Part shown: one piece after another, positions 1 through 12,240 of the stretch
Layout: each line of letters opens with the position of its first letter
Position numbering within the stretch: position 1 is the first letter of the stretch
Source of the DNA: Pseudeuparius sepicola
Lineage: Eukaryota > Arthropoda > Insecta > Coleoptera > Anthribidae
Length of the DNA stretch: 64,000 bases
Direction: 5' to 3'
Assembly (NCBI GenBank): GCA_963920635.1
Contig: OY987305.1
Coordinates: 878,001 to 942,000 of the forward strand
Notes under the pieces: model-generated
The model's input: only the letters and a program-made list of their open reading frames with translations
The model's database searches: none
What the model was told of the DNA's origin: nothing
Program-made: the position numbers and the translations under genes

Positions 1-358
1 ATTCAGGCACATCAAAATGAATGACATTAAAACGAAAATAATATTTGACACATAATTAAAAATCTGGGTGGTTCTAAATGCAATAATTTAACTTTGTTCT
101 AAAATATGAAAATAACAAAGAAACTGCATCAATGTTTTCATAAAATATACACTTATCAAGGACAGAAATTCGTATTTGGAACATTACTCGCGATTAGTGC
201 ATTTTTTGCAGCAGCTACTTGTCTTTGAATGTTTTCAATGTCTCACATAACAAAAGTTTTAGTCTAAAACGTCAAATCCAAAATAAATAGTGCCGATTTA
301 ACCGCTTAAAGACGAAACGTAGATGGATTTGACGCCTTTACACTTGCAGCAGTTGTTT
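1..358. other. unrecognised sequence
   Basis: AT-rich sequence with no coding frame, no inverted ends and no match to other repeats in the window. Confidence 0.5.
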
Positions 359-905
359 CGACAATGGTCGACACTCATCCCTTACAAAGCTGACGAGTGC
401 AACCACCGTCACGACAATGGCTGACGCGCATCCCTCACAAAAGATTACGCGCGCGACCACCGCCCTGGCAATGGCTGACGCTCGTCCTTTACAAAGGATG
501 ACGCGTGCGACCACCGTCCCGACAAAGGCTGACGCTCATCCCCTACAGTGGGCGGCGCGTGCGACAATGGCTGACGCTCACCCCCTTACAAAGGATGGCG
601 CGTGTGACCACCGTCCCGACAATGGCTGACGCTCGCCCCCTTACAAATGGTGACGCGTGCGACCACCGCCCAGACAATGGCTGACGCGCATCCCCTACAA
701 AGGATGGCGCGTCCGATCACCGCCCCGACAATGGCTGACGCTCACCCCCCTTACAAAGGATGACGCGTGCGACCACCGCCCTAACAATGGCTGACGTGCA
801 TCCCTTACAAAGGATGGCGCGTGCGACCACCGCCCCGACAATGGCTGACGCTCACCCCCCTTACAAAGGCTGACGCGTCCGACAACCGCTGACGCTAATT
901 CCCGA
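359..905. repeat. 55-bp GC-rich tandem satellite, about 10 units
   Basis: Imperfect direct repeats of roughly 55 bp run through this block. Each unit contains ACAATGGCTGACGCTC, a C-rich stretch, TTACAAAGGATG, and GCGYGTGCGACCACCGYCC. The block is much richer in G+C than its surroundings. Open frames through it are by-products of the repeat, because the period is not a multiple of three. A degenerate tail continues to about 1360 (ATGGCTGACACC, AAATGCTGACG). Confidence 0.85.
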
Positions 906-3900
906 CAAGTAGCCGACGCTCGGTGTGAGGTGCATGCATGGGTGTTGGTGCGGTTTCAAACAGAATGGTGCGTGCTTGGGTGCAAAAGCCGATCGCTGTG
1001 GTTCTGTGTACCTGCAGACTGAGGCCCTGGCGGCGTGTAAAGTCCCAAACCGGTTTCTGTTTCGACACCGGGGTCAACGTGAGCGTGCGCCTCGTCCTTC
1101 TCCGAGGACGATACCATTTTCGGTCTATCGTCTTGGCTCAGCGTCCTGCTCGCGTTCCGCTTCACGTTGTCTGCAATTAGAACCACCCGTCAGCACGCTG
1201 GTCGACACTGGCGGGCTTACTAGGCGCCTCACAAACTCACATGGGCACATAATTAATATAACAGGAGGTTTAGCGGGTGTACTGGTTCCATCTGAACAAG
1301 CTAGAAAATCTGTGAACGAATCCCGGAGAATGGCTGACACCATTGAGCCCCGACAAATGCTGACGTTTAGAGCATGGGATATGATGAGTATGATACATTG
1401 CTTAGTTCGATTTTCTGGTTTGTTCAGACAAAAAAACATGCATCGTGTTCGACAGAAAATAATATCTGCACGGTTTAATTTCTCAAAACATAAATATTTA
1501 CATAAACTTGTTAATTCTGTAATACTGCGGGGGTCCGTTCTTTATTGAATTGGATTTATTCCGCTCTGATTTTCATTCCGATGTTTTTGTTTGTTACACG
1601 AGTGAATTAAAATCTTTCATTCGACGATACATTTTGTTCAAAAATTCACATTCTCCGCAAGACTATATTAAATATTTTAACCAGTACGTTGCATATTATG
1701 ACCGTAATTTCGTCAAGGCATTTCGAATATATTAAACTACATTTCAAGAAATGCAGAACACAACAACTTCGTATTTAAATGCCTCAATTTAAAAACATTG
1801 TATTTCTCGTTGAATATTATTTTGTCTGCGAAAAACTGCGGTTTCTTTTTAACCCCAATAAAATTGAGGTCAATTACTTCTTTCCCCAGTCTATAGTTGG
1901 CGGTTCGAAGTTTTTTAAAGGAATATAATTAGTCTTCGGTTGGACGCACATTACTACTTCATTATGGGACGTCGAAGTTTAGCACAGAAAACGAACAAAA
2001 ATTACTACTTTTATAACTTTTAGAACTATCGCCTTCAAATCATTCAAAACACGAACCAGTAAATGATAACGATGAAAAATCATTTCTCTTAGTCAACCTG
2101 ACAAAATATGAAGAAGGCAGGGCATGGCTATGCAATTTGGACGCGGACATTACTTTCGCACGTCACTGTACATCAAAACGGACTGTCAGCACTGTAATCA
2201 AAGAGTCGAGGGTTAATTAGGGCTGCACTAATCGTGTAACTCAAATATTTAGGCGGGGCGGATTAAAACTAAGGCCCTTTAAATAATAATCCGGAATAAG
2301 GGGTTGTCTCAGAACGCTGGCAGCGCCGTTTTTATACGATTACAACCGGTTGTCCGCGGGCCCCCAACCATTAGTATAAGAGCAAGATTAATGCTCTTCC
2401 CGCTGGAAACATCTAATTAAGTAACGTCATAAATTCATCCCAAATAGACCGATGAATATGGGAAAATCATATCCTCTGACAATCCAATTCAAGATGGTTC
2501 TTAAATTCACCTACACACTATTCAAACTAAATGCAAGCGGCGCGTAAACATTTACACGATGGAAGCACGTGAACAATTCTGAGGGCTAATACCAGGCAGG
2601 GTCGCATTAAGGACGATCTCTATGAATTTTTATAATATAAAATATTAAAATAATATGCCCCAGTACTAAGAACTTTAAAAACAAACTTTCATGGCACACA
2701 TAGTCATTCACTTACCTGCAAATTTCTACTATCAATACAAATCGTACCTCCAACAATTAATAAACAGCGAAAGAATTATATCGGAAAAAATAAAGTTTCA
2801 CTTGCAACTCAATACACCTCTGTAAGAAAGATCGACTCGCTGCACTCGCCCGCCGGGTCAGATTTTATTGCCGGGTAGCCAATAGCAAGCCGATCACGTG
2901 CGTGTCACGCTCTAGCCATGCAACAACTTGTGTTTATGTTTCACTTGCGTTTAGTTTGAATAGAGTTTACTTATTTTACTTTTATGGTTGATATGTAACA
3001 CTTGGCAACGTCGCACGCTGACGCGACCGGACCGGATCCGTAATTTTAAGTTAAATTTAACGGAACATATATTTCTCTCCTAATATGTACCACATTGTAT
3101 TCCGAAATAATTAGCCCAGAGTTTATATGGCGAAAGTTACGCTATAGACCAACCTCGCAGTATTTTAGCGCATGGTTTGTTGCAATGATAAATACGCACC
3201 TCTCGGTTGAAAGTAGCATTACAATAACGCCTCTAGTCGTAATGGGCGAAGTTAGTGTAAGATAGGGGAACAATGAAAAGTACAAACAACAAATAAGTAG
3301 AACGCATACGCGGACAGTTTGCCTCCACTTACGTTTACGCGGGAAATTTGAACGAAGCAACGTTCTAACTGTGTCAATAGGGTATTTATTAGGGGATTGT
3401 CTTTGGTTGTAGCAAAGACTGTAGCTATAGTGTCATGATCGATAATTTTCGTGTGTCAGGCTGTCTACTAATGGATTAAATGTTATTGATTTGTGAATTC
3501 GGACTGCGATGTCGAACGAAATCAATTATTTATTTCATAAATAAATCACGCTCGAGTCACAACCGGTGGGAAGTCCATTACTCATCCTAAAACGGTTTTA
3601 CAGAATTGCAGGATAATTGCTCTACCATCGATGGTTTTATACACTCTATGTACCGTTTACTGAACATATAGAACGGTCTAGTGTAGGATATACAAAGTTA
3701 TCGGATTCCATAGATCAAATTTTTTACATTTGCTCTGACAAAATACAGTCATATTATTTTCAAAATAAAACAGAGCTTATGGATGAATCCTGGTGTCTAG
3801 GGTTTCTGATGACTTTCAGGAAGTCCAGGGTTATTCACATAACATTCTGCTCCCCTTAACTTTTTGTCTTTAATTTTGTAAAAAAATGAAATTGTAGAAA

Positions 3901-4259
3901 TAATTCTTGGAAGAGATAAGCTCAAAAAATTACGAGTAAAAGCACGATTCAAAAACATCGCAAGTGGCGCCCTCTTTGAGATACGTAGAAGTTGACATCT
4001 TCAGCTTATTCTCCATCCCCCAAAAAATAACAGCGCCAAATTTGAGTTCAGCAGCTTGATTGTTTTGGGAGATGTAGCCATAATTCAATTAAAAAAAAAG
4101 AACTTTAACGCCCTATATCAGTAACAATTGAGATTTGACGGAAAAACATAAAATTATGTAGTTGCTTATTTTGTAACTATGAGGTTTTTTCTTATTTTTG
4201 GGCTAAGATGAAACTATTCTGCGGGACGATGATCTGTGCTCCAGATTCGAAATGAGACC
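906..4259. other. unrecognised AT-rich sequence
   Basis: After the degenerate satellite tail I see no conserved coding frame, no splice-consistent exon and no paired transposon ends. Open frames of up to 207 codons near 925-1548 have low-complexity or atypical composition and overlap in several frames, so I do not call them genes. By position this is probably the downstream part of the DIP gene or its 3' flank. Confidence 0.4.
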
Positions 4260-5500
4260 GTTAAAATATCGTGGCGTCATTTGGCATACCTGTCAAAAAT
4301 GACATTGAATTAAATAAATGGCCAAAATAGGCCTTATTTGTTATTTTTTCTAAAAAAGTTATTTGAAAACGTGAAAATTGCCAGGCAAACATTCCGATAA
4401 TGATAAACTTTCGATTTTTTTGAAAAACTAGTAAATTTGATTTCATTCGGTGTGGCATAGATTGACTTTTTTTGAAAACAATTCTGTAATAAATAAAATC
4501 ATCTAACTTAAAACAAAAATTGACAACGGTTGTTCAGAAATAGGAAAATCGTCCAAAATTGCACCTTGTTAGTTGAGTTTTCTTGAAACTAGCCAATTAC
4601 TACCCAAAAAGGGTCCATAACTAAAAAATGTCACGTTTGGATGATAGACAAGCAATTCTAAAGTCAATCTATGACACACCGAAAAAAATGAAATTTATTA
4701 GTTTTTAGAAAAACAAAAATTTATCATTGTCATAATTTTTGCTTGAAAATGTGCATATAGGGTTAAATTCCAATGAACTTTTTCAAATAACTTTTATCGA
4801 TAAATTAACTGGAGAGGGACCCTGTGTGGGTTATTGATATTTTCCAAAAAAGGAGGCAAGATAACAAATAAATAGACCTTTGTCCCACAATTTCTCAATT
4901 TTTCCATAATAGTTATTTATGTATCAAGGTACTGAAGTTCAACTTTTTATGACTCATGTGGAATTTAGTTGCCGAGGCAAGAAAATAATAATAAGGGATC
5001 ACCCGTCCATGAACCGACTCCGCGCGGCGTTGCTTGACTTTGACGATCGCTCTACCTAGGTTAAGTAAGACAAGACACGGCATCTTCGTACAGCAAAACC
5101 AAACTGCTGCTTCTTGTGCAGCCTACACAGCAAATCTATTGATATTCAAATTTACTAAAATATGTATACTATACTGAAGCATTGCGCTTCTATAGGAAAC
5201 AATTTCGCAATGTGTACGAAAAGTTAAATGGGCCTTTATCGGCCGGGTTTTGAATATTTGGTCACTTTTGACGGGCGATTTCTCCGCGTCTGACGTTTGA
5301 TGTTTACATCTCGCCAAGGCCTACTTATTGAAAAAATCGTACAATAATGTAGCCCATTATTGTACGATTTCTGTGCTTTTAATGACGATTTTGGGACACT
5401 TTACTGCCGATTTCAAGAAAAATAATAAAAATAAGGCCTATTTTGACCATTTATTTAATTAAATGTAATTTTTGACAGGTATTTCAAATGACGATACGAC
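4260..5500. repeat. interrupted fold-back repeat
   Basis: The segment 4270-4470 recurs inverted in two pieces. The region around the CATAGATTGAC motif (4455-4470) pairs with 4660-4710, and 4270-4360 (GACATT..AAATAAATGGCC..AATAGGCCTTATTT) pairs with 5425-5490. The right arm is broken by unrelated sequence. The motif order resembles the fold-back families at 50221 and 62994, so this is probably an old Tc1/mariner-type MITE. Confidence 0.55.
5334..5370. repeat. short perfect hairpin
   Basis: AAATCGTACAATAATG, a 5-nt loop, then its exact reverse complement: a 16-bp stem. No further context explains it; it may be a tiny MITE relic. Confidence 0.7.
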
Positions 5501-5502
5501 GT

Positions 5503-5528
5503 TTAATAATAATAATAATAATAATAAT
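5503..5528. repeat. (AAT)n microsatellite
   Basis: An uninterrupted run of AAT/TAA triplets at the edge of the fold-back relic. Confidence 0.9.
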
Positions 5529-6400
5529 TCTCACCCTCACAATACTCCAAACTAGGAGTACCCCAGAAGCAACCACATGCTTGTGCGGGGGAGGGGGGCA
5601 ATTACTATTATTTTGTCTTCGTTGCCATTTGCGGCAATGGTCTCAATCCTTTTGATAACAGAGATGATCCCCCCGGAGTAGTTTAATCGTAGCCCAAAAA
5701 TTAAAAAAAAAACTCATGGTTCCATCTTTTCGGCGGGCTCGTATAAACATTACATATAAAAATAAAAAAAATTGTTGGAAAATATTTAAATTTCAAACAG
5801 CAAGTTACTGTTTTCTGCAACTTTGTCAATTATTTGTCGCTGTCAATCTCATTTAGTTGCTTTTCGACCGTTTAAGTAATTATTTATTTATTGTGAAAGT
5901 CAACAGATTTTTTTTCTCTTGAGTCTATCTGATATTATGGAGCAGTGAACTTGGACTAGACTATACGATTCAGTCCACCGGGATTTTTGCCAGTGTCCAT
6001 ATGGGCCGATCCGCCCCTGGTCCTAATGGAAATTGGCGGAGGAGGGGTCCCGCCTGAAATATGTCCGGGCTTTAATAAAAAATACGAACAATTTACCAGA
6101 AGTTTGTTAGTAGGAAACAAAGTAAGACTATAGTAATCTAACCTAAGTGTACACCGAGCGCGTATTAAATCACCCGGGGCAAGTTGAAGTGGCGCTTTCC
6201 CGAAGGGGTCGGTTGCATTTATAACCTTTATTCGTCGGGGGGTGTGTTTTTTACAAACTTCGCCCCAGAATATCGGCTACATAATTCACAAACGCGTTCC
6301 CTTTTTACGGCTATACGTGTCAATAAATATTTACTTTTCAAGGTAGGCGGCGCTGCGTTGGCTGGCTGTCAGACGTAGCAATAAAACAAATCATTCGGAA
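5529..6400. other. unrecognised sequence
   Basis: No coding frame, repeat or paired inverted ends recognised. Confidence 0.4.
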
Positions 6401-6408
6401 CGTAGGAT

Positions 6409-7239
6409 CATAGAGATCATATATATATATAGGTAGAGTGCAAAACAAGTCCCTCTTTATGGCAAATTGTGGATTTGCGCATGGGCCTATGGAACATGCG
6501 CATTAGACCTTTAGACCGCGCAATTCAAAACAGTGGTTGTTTTTCTGAATTACTATCTCTCTTCAAACTTGTATATTGATAATAAATAGCTCACCTCAAC
6601 GTGGACTGGTCAAGACTTCGATAACTACAACTAGGTTCGTTTATACTTGTAAAACTAGTTTCGTCCAAACTACTAGAATTTGCTTCACTGATGCTAGAAC
6701 TTGACTTGTTTTCATCTACCTTTATAACTTTAACACTAAAACAAATAAGCTACTAATAGTTTCTTACACCACAATCATGTTAATATACTTACTTAAATGA
6801 TGGTTTAGGTGGTTTTAATAGAAGATTTGGTACCGCATTTTCAATTAGCTGAGTTTTGACTCGTTTCGTGTTTAAACACTCTGGTGTAAAAAATGAGCAG
6901 AACATATTTGAGATGATCACTTAATTATATAAAACACTCAAACAACTAAAACGCGAAGAGACTATTAATAATTAGCTGAAAATCGAAAAAATTATGCTAC
7001 AAAGCGCCTATGATGCAAACAAAGGTAGGTTAAACTTAGTTTGTCGCTGTCAAATGGCTGTCAAAGAGTGTCAAGTTTCATAAAACACTACCTCAAATTG
7101 CAAATGCGCATATCTACTGGGCCTATTTATTACTATTTTTTACTATTTTGTGATTTTAAATTCGTCAAAAATTTTCCGCGCATCCTATGTATAAAAAAAC
7201 ATCGTCCAGCACTCTACCTAAATATATATGATCTCTATG
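6409..7239 (-). mobile_element. P-superfamily MITE carrying a THAP remnant, copy 1
   Basis: This 831-bp element has terminal inverted repeats CATAGAGATCATATATATAT and its complement, flanked on both sides by the 8-bp duplication CGTAGGAT (6401-6408 and 7240-7247). The minus strand around 6793-6912 encodes the tail of a THAP zinc-finger domain: ICSAHF, then after one extra T (a frameshift) TPECLNTKRVKTQLIENAVP, ending at a GTAAGTAT donor. THAP domains and 8-bp duplications are both characteristic of P-element relatives. Two further copies (60327-61122 and 61792-63925) have the same ends and different 8-bp duplications, which confirms the boundaries. Confidence 0.88.
6793..6912 (-). pseudogene. 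THAP-domain fragment (C-terminal half)
   Basis: This fragment encodes the C-x2-H pair (ICSAHF) and the AVP box region (IENAVPNLLLKPPKPSFK) of a THAP domain. An insertion in the run of T after the histidine breaks the frame. The sister copy at 60686-60801 keeps the frame. It is a remnant of the DNA-binding exon of a P-like transposase. Confidence 0.75.
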
Positions 7240-7252
7240 CGTAGGATAGAGG

Positions 7253-8120
7253 CGGTAGGCTTCAACCGCACCATCCGGCAGCGTCGCAATGATAAAGGCC
7301 TGCCAGCTGGCGACGTCATCACAGGGAGGCAGGGAGGTATGGCTTTTTGTAGTTGTTTACGTTTACTTGTCTGGTGATTTTCCTGCTTTAAAGAACGTTT
7401 GTTGTGTGTTGGACTGTGTTTTTTAGTAATATAGGACGTGGAGTTTTATTAATAAGGTGGTAAAACAGCAGTGGTTCAGAATAAAGTGATTAAAATTCAA
7501 TTTTAGTCTATAGGTCTTAGGTTGTGTCTATAGTTTCGGACTTATTCAAATCATGCCCTGGACGTGTTCCGTTCCCAACTGCAAGGGAAACTACAAAGGC
7601 GGTCCTAAAGTGTCCGATTTTTCCTCCCTAAAGACCACATTTTAAGGGAAAAGTTGGTTAAGGCATCAAAAGAAATTTTGTTCCTACACAGTCTTCCAGG
7701 GTTTTGGTTTGGACTGTTGGAGAATGTTATACCTAACAATTTTACGTGATTAAACGTAACCACCTTGAAATCAGGAAGTTTTATGGTTTTATTCATTCGA
7801 ATTTAGTTGTATCTAGGCATGCAAATAAGAAATAATTGGCATTTACGAAAATTTTACCGGTAAATATCTAAATGCACCAAAAGACCTTGAAAATGTGTCT
7901 TTCACTCTCGTAGTTTATTATCCGTGTTGTAAAACCATGAGCTATATATCTAAACAATCATTTTAAAGGGTTTTTTACCAAATTTACCAAGTTGACACCT
8001 CGAAATTTGAATTTGGCGCCTTGGGCTCACCTCCCTTGGATGACTCATCGCTTTCAGCTGTCGGGCCTTGTTATTGCGACGGTGCGGCACTATCATCCCA
8101 GCTTACTGTTTTCAAAATAT
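7253..8120. mobile_element. degraded THAP-bearing element with subterminal inverted repeats
   Basis: Sequence near 7265-7345 (GTCGCAAT..AAGGCC..CAGCTG..GTCATC..GGGAGG) recurs imperfectly inverted near 8024-8100, enclosing a THAP start exon at 7553. By analogy with the other THAP elements here this is a P-like remnant, but I could not identify an 8-bp target duplication, so the limits are approximate. Open frames across 7992-8350 overlap in three phases and are not supported as genes. Confidence 0.5.
7553..7690 (+). pseudogene. THAP domain N-terminus, frameshifted
   Basis: The frame starts ATG at 7553 and reads MPWTCSVPNCKGNYKGGPKV, with the C-x4-C zinc ligands at the start of a THAP domain. 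It then breaks: the expected F-x-PKD continuation appears in the next frame as LPKDHILREKLV. One frameshift therefore separates the two halves. It is the DNA-binding start of a transposase, no longer intact. Confidence 0.72.
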
Positions 8121-8379
8121 TCCAAGCGGACGGCACACTTTATTACGATTTTTCATCAAAAGCAAATTGCCTTATTTTCCGCTTGGGAGAGAACAAACCA
8201 ATGTACCTACGGTGTTTACAAAGACCGACGAAAAGTCACTGTGGTATCAATTTTGGGAGGATTGCAGGTGACGTAATCACTAAGACGCCCCAAGCAAAAC
8301 AGTTTATCTTTTTTGTCGGCCTATCGGCTTTTTGTCATAGAGAAATTTGAAAAATTATGTCGGGAATATCTCTGTGGCG

Positions 8380-10330
8380 AAAACAAGATCCATTTAATTT
8401 TTAATGGGGTTTTTCGCCACAGAACTTTTTCAAGTTGTCAGGAAAATTCATAAATGCTTAACAGTAAACGAACGAAACTTTTAATGTTTAACAACTTTGT
8501 TTTCTCAGATTTCGGAGATTAACTCTTCCTCCTTTCTCAAAGATAATGTCAAGTTAACAATAGCCTAGCGCCTAGCCATCTGTCTGATATTACTCTGATT
8601 CCTTAATTTCCTATTTCTTCTTTGAGAATCGGTTATTAAAAATGTGTTAACATATTTTTGACTTTGAGATTTGATTTTGCCCTTTTGTTTTTTTAAACGA
8701 AAGTTAAATGGCCTACAAGTCTCCCCAACATAGAACTTTCCACATTCACAAAGAATTTTATAAATGCAATTTTTTGAACTTTTGTACTTCTCCATTCATG
8801 GTTTCGTTTATGCATTTTCGGATTTAAATACTGTACTGAATATAGGGAATAACTAAATTTACTGGTCCACTACATTTATTTCTCTAATTCTGTTATCATT
8901 GTTGTTTTGCTGGCAATCCTGAAAAACTCGCTCAACAAATTCAATAGGATAAGTAGGTATTCTTCTTAAGAACATGTTTTATACTAGTTTCCATACTATC
9001 TTGTTTTAGTATAGATACATCTCATTCTTGTGAGTTTATAAAATTTAATAATAAATTTTATTCATCAACTCCATGTTCCCATATATAAATATGCAATCTA
9101 TATATCTCCTCCAAACATTAGGTTGGTGAACATATCTAGTCAACTCATTTTGTCCAAAATCTTCCATGAATAAATTGATTATGAAAGGTGTTATAGGAGA
9201 CCCCATACTCATTCTGAATTCCTGCTGGTAAAATTAATTTTCTAGTTGAAAATAAATGGTTTTAACACATAGTGTTGATAGTTCTAATATTGCATATTAT
9301 ACTCAAATTTGTTCTTTCTACAAAAGTTTGATCGTTTTCTAACTTTCTGCTTAAAATAGTCAATGATTTGTCAACAGGGACATTTGTAAAAAGACTAACC
9401 ACATCAAAGTTAGCTAATATATAATGACTGGGAAATTGATGTTCTCTAATTTTTATTTCAAAAAATGAGTAGATACTGTTTCTGATAAATGAATCTGAGT
9501 TTCCTACTAACGTATTAACAATTTTAAATATTTATATTTTATATTTTGCTAAGGAATGACATGGTGAATCTATTGAACGAAGAGGAATGTTAGTTTTGTG
9601 TATTTTGGGTAAAAAATACAGTGACCGGCAGAAAGTTGGACACAAAAATTTAATATTTTTAAACTCTGATTTCCATTAATTTAAATTTCTAGCTGATAAT
9701 CGAACAAAATTAAAGGTTAGTAGCAAATTGTTATCCGATGACAAGTTGCGCTTGTGGTATTTTGTTTTTTTTTTGTAATACACAGGATGGTCGAAAAAAT
9801 ACAAAAAAGTTAAATATCTTGTTTTTACTATTTGGCTGTGACTTTAAATCTGACATCCAGCTTTGATTTCAAACAACTTTTGTAAGTAACTCTTTACCGT
9901 ATTTTAAAAAATAAGGGTACTTTACTCTTGAGTTATTTTGACATTTTTGAATCTACCTCATATCCAAAAAGAGATATTTAAATTTTGATATGTGCGTTTT
10001 GAGTTTGAAATGATGCACCAACTTTTATCGAGAATAAAATTTTCTGAGAAATTAATAATAAAAAAGTTTTCCATTTGTGTCCAACTTTCTGCCGGTCACT
10101 GTATAAGTGTGGAGATTTTGAATGATGCGGAGTTAAGAGTGGCATTGTTTTTGTGTTATTTGTTCGCGGTATTTATAGAGTGTTTTGTATATTTTAGTTG
10201 CCATTGAAGTTGTAGGGTCTTTGCTTATCCTCGAGTAAGTTCCTTCAGTTAATAATTCATTTAATTTATTATCATGCACAATTTTTTTAGTAACGTTCAA
10301 AATTTAATTTTCAGTTAAATTTAACAGCCG
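8380..10330 (-). mobile_element. Penelope-like retroelement remnant (RT and GIY-YIG), copy 1
   Basis: Read on the minus strand, the right part encodes reverse-transcriptase pieces: NFDVVSLFTNVPVDKSLT near 9360-9415, MGSP and NLFMEDFGQNELTRYVHQ near 9120-9215, and a catalytic box reading YIDC instead of YxDD near 9100. The left part (8680-8795) encodes NCIYKILCECGKFYVGETCR, the GIY-YIG-type endonuclease of Penelope elements. The 8384-8480 end carries the family terminal sequence (TTTTTCGCCAC) shared with copies at 22394, 31340, 35400 and 36395. Many stops and frameshifts make it inactive. A mariner-type MITE (9619-10101) is inserted in it. Confidence 0.8.
9619..10101. mobile_element. TA-flanked MITE (CAGTGACCGG ends) inside Penelope copy 1
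   Basis: This 483-bp element has inverted ends starting CAGTGACCGGCAGAAAGTTG and flanking TA dinucleotides. The related Penelope copy near 37441-37480 reads straight through (GGGTAAACTATATAAGTGTG), giving the empty site and fixing both ends. Confidence 0.9.
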
Positions 10331-11233
10331 GCCCTGTTGCTTTTCTAATTCAAATTTGCTACCGCGCGATGTTGCCAAATTAACTTACAAACGAAACAGT
10401 TTTGCAAGAAATCTGTTAGGGAATTCAATTTTGGCAAACAAAGAAAATGGTTACGGGGGAATAAAAGTATAAAAAAGAAAAAATATTTTGTCGATATATT
10501 GTAGGATTTGTGTGCAATATTACAATTTACTATTAAATAAGAGTGATGTAGAAGTAGTGATTGCTTTGGCAGGGGATTATACAGGGTGTCCCGACAAACG
10601 CAGCGTGAATTTATCGCAACTACCTACTCCCGATATTATTCATATGGGCAAAGGAAGTACATTTTCCGGCCACTGGCGGTTACATTTCGAGCTACACGGG
10701 CGCCAGCGATGATTTTCGAAACCGCCAGATATTAAATTTTAAAATCTAGATCAGCCGGGACACTTACAATGTATTGTTAATGCTTCCCCGGATTTTATAA
10801 TGCCATTTCGAATTCAGATTGCATAGGCGACGTCCGGGATGGCGATAAATTCTTTCTCTCGTAAAATTCGCGTTACAAGCAACCATACCGCGGGACATTA
10901 ATTGTAAGTCAGTTTCAAATTAAGTTCGACTTAGCTGGTGCTGTTTTGGCCGCCTTTCTGGCATTTTTGACGCTGGAGAGAGACCAGGGGATCTGCGAAT
11001 TATTATGGAATTGCTGGCCTCGTCCACGAACTTATAAACGACTTGCGATGGGTCAAACGAGCGCGGAATATCTATAATTAAGATGAGCTGCTTTTAGAGT
11101 TGCCTATACTACACGTTTCAAATCTCGGAGAAATAACCAAAGATAGAGTGAGCAAAAGCATCAAAATGCACACGTTTGTAGTCAACATCTAACGGAAATT
11201 TACCGAAGTAAAGAAACATTAGGCAAGTGTGTA
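10331..11233. other. mostly unrecognised; one solo transposon end and one conserved patch
   Basis: A CAGGGTGTCCCGAC-type mariner terminus starts near 10581 with no partner found. A 57-nt patch at 11132-11188 is shared with 34296-34346 and is annotated separately. Nothing else recognised. Confidence 0.45.
11085..11190 (-). other. possible signal-peptide exon, paralogue of 34113-34346
   Basis: On the minus strand an ATG starting near 11190 opens MLTTNVCILMLLLTLSLVIS, a plausible signal peptide, followed by a short tail to a stop (about 35 codons). A paralogous stretch at 34.3 kb keeps the hydrophobic pattern: of seven base differences over about 57 nt, about half are synonymous and the rest conservative. 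Compared with the 34.3-kb copy it lacks about 15 nt at the point where that copy has TTTCAG. It could equally be a non-coding repeat; the function is unknown. Confidence 0.3.
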
Positions 11234-12240
11234 CAGGGTGGTCAGATAAGAATACAAAGTGCTGTATCTCGGAAACTATTCGTCGTAGAGACTTGCGGTA
11301 AAAAATTTTTAGAATAAAGTGGCCAAGAGAAAAACCTGGAAATTATTTTCAGATTTCCAAGATAGTCACCAGGGGGCGTAACCGCCATCTTAAACATTTA
11401 AAGTGATTTTTCACTGAAATGCACCTAGTAATGTTACCAAAATAATATATGCTTTTGAAAGGTAAGCTTTATTCGAGTAATTTTTGTTTAACACTTTTTG
11501 ACATATCTATTTAAACTAAGTGGTGGGGAGTGATTCAATATTTTTTTAAATAAACAGCTGTAACTCCTAAATGACGGATTTTAACAAACTTGGTCTCGTT
11601 GGAAAAAGCATTTATTGGTCCATCAAACCCATCTTACCCGTGATATGTCTAAGTCTCAGTGATGCCGCTAGAGCGCGTTTTTTGATATAATAACAGAAAA
11701 TTGCAAAATTCTCGAAAAAATTGAATGCAACAATATTACTTTTTTTATAAAAATGTAGTGAAATGATACCTAAATAGGCTAGTGAAAACCGTATCTCGAT
11801 ATCCTATTCCTAGCTGAAAATATCAAAGAAAGAAAATTTAGTTTTATCATAAAATTTTAAAAAGACGCTGTTACACCGGTATTTATTCTTATTTGTCTTT
11901 TTTTAAGACTTAATGATAGACTTTCATAAATTTATCATTTCTTAATTATAAAAGTATACTTAGTTCAAAAAATTAAAAAAAACGTGTAGGGCATAATAAT
12001 CAATGCATTTAATATGCAAGTGCAACGTTTAGGCAAAATACGAAGGGTAGGCCATGGAGGTAAAACAAATGCCTAAAATCAACTTGTCAACATTGGAGCT
12101 GCTGTAATGTCCACGCATCAGCGGCTTCAACAATGCATTGACTGTGATGGAAGACAGTTCGAGCATTTAAGGAAGCAATAGTTTTATTAAGAAAAAATTT
12201 TCAGTGAGGAATAGGATTTTAATATTTGTTGACAAGTTGA
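11234..12240 (+). mobile_element. Tc1/mariner-derived MITE, CAGGGTGGTC family, copy A
   Basis: The left end is TA|CAGGGTGGTCAGATAAG. The body matches the copies at 15730-17293 and 54806-55647. Near 12115-12180 the plus strand encodes RLQQCIDCDGRQFEHLRKQ, the typical extreme C-terminus of a mariner-like transposase, so the family descends from an autonomous mariner. No right inverted end is present; the right limit is estimated from loss of similarity. Confidence 0.75.

Noticed and set aside
417..629. Repetitive 70-codon frame (MADAHPSQ...)
   Set aside because: A read-through of the 55-bp satellite; the frame changes from unit to unit.
925..1548. 207-codon open frame
   Set aside because: Overlaps long frames in other phases and on the other strand, begins in satellite-derived sequence, and shows no domain or plausible splice pattern.
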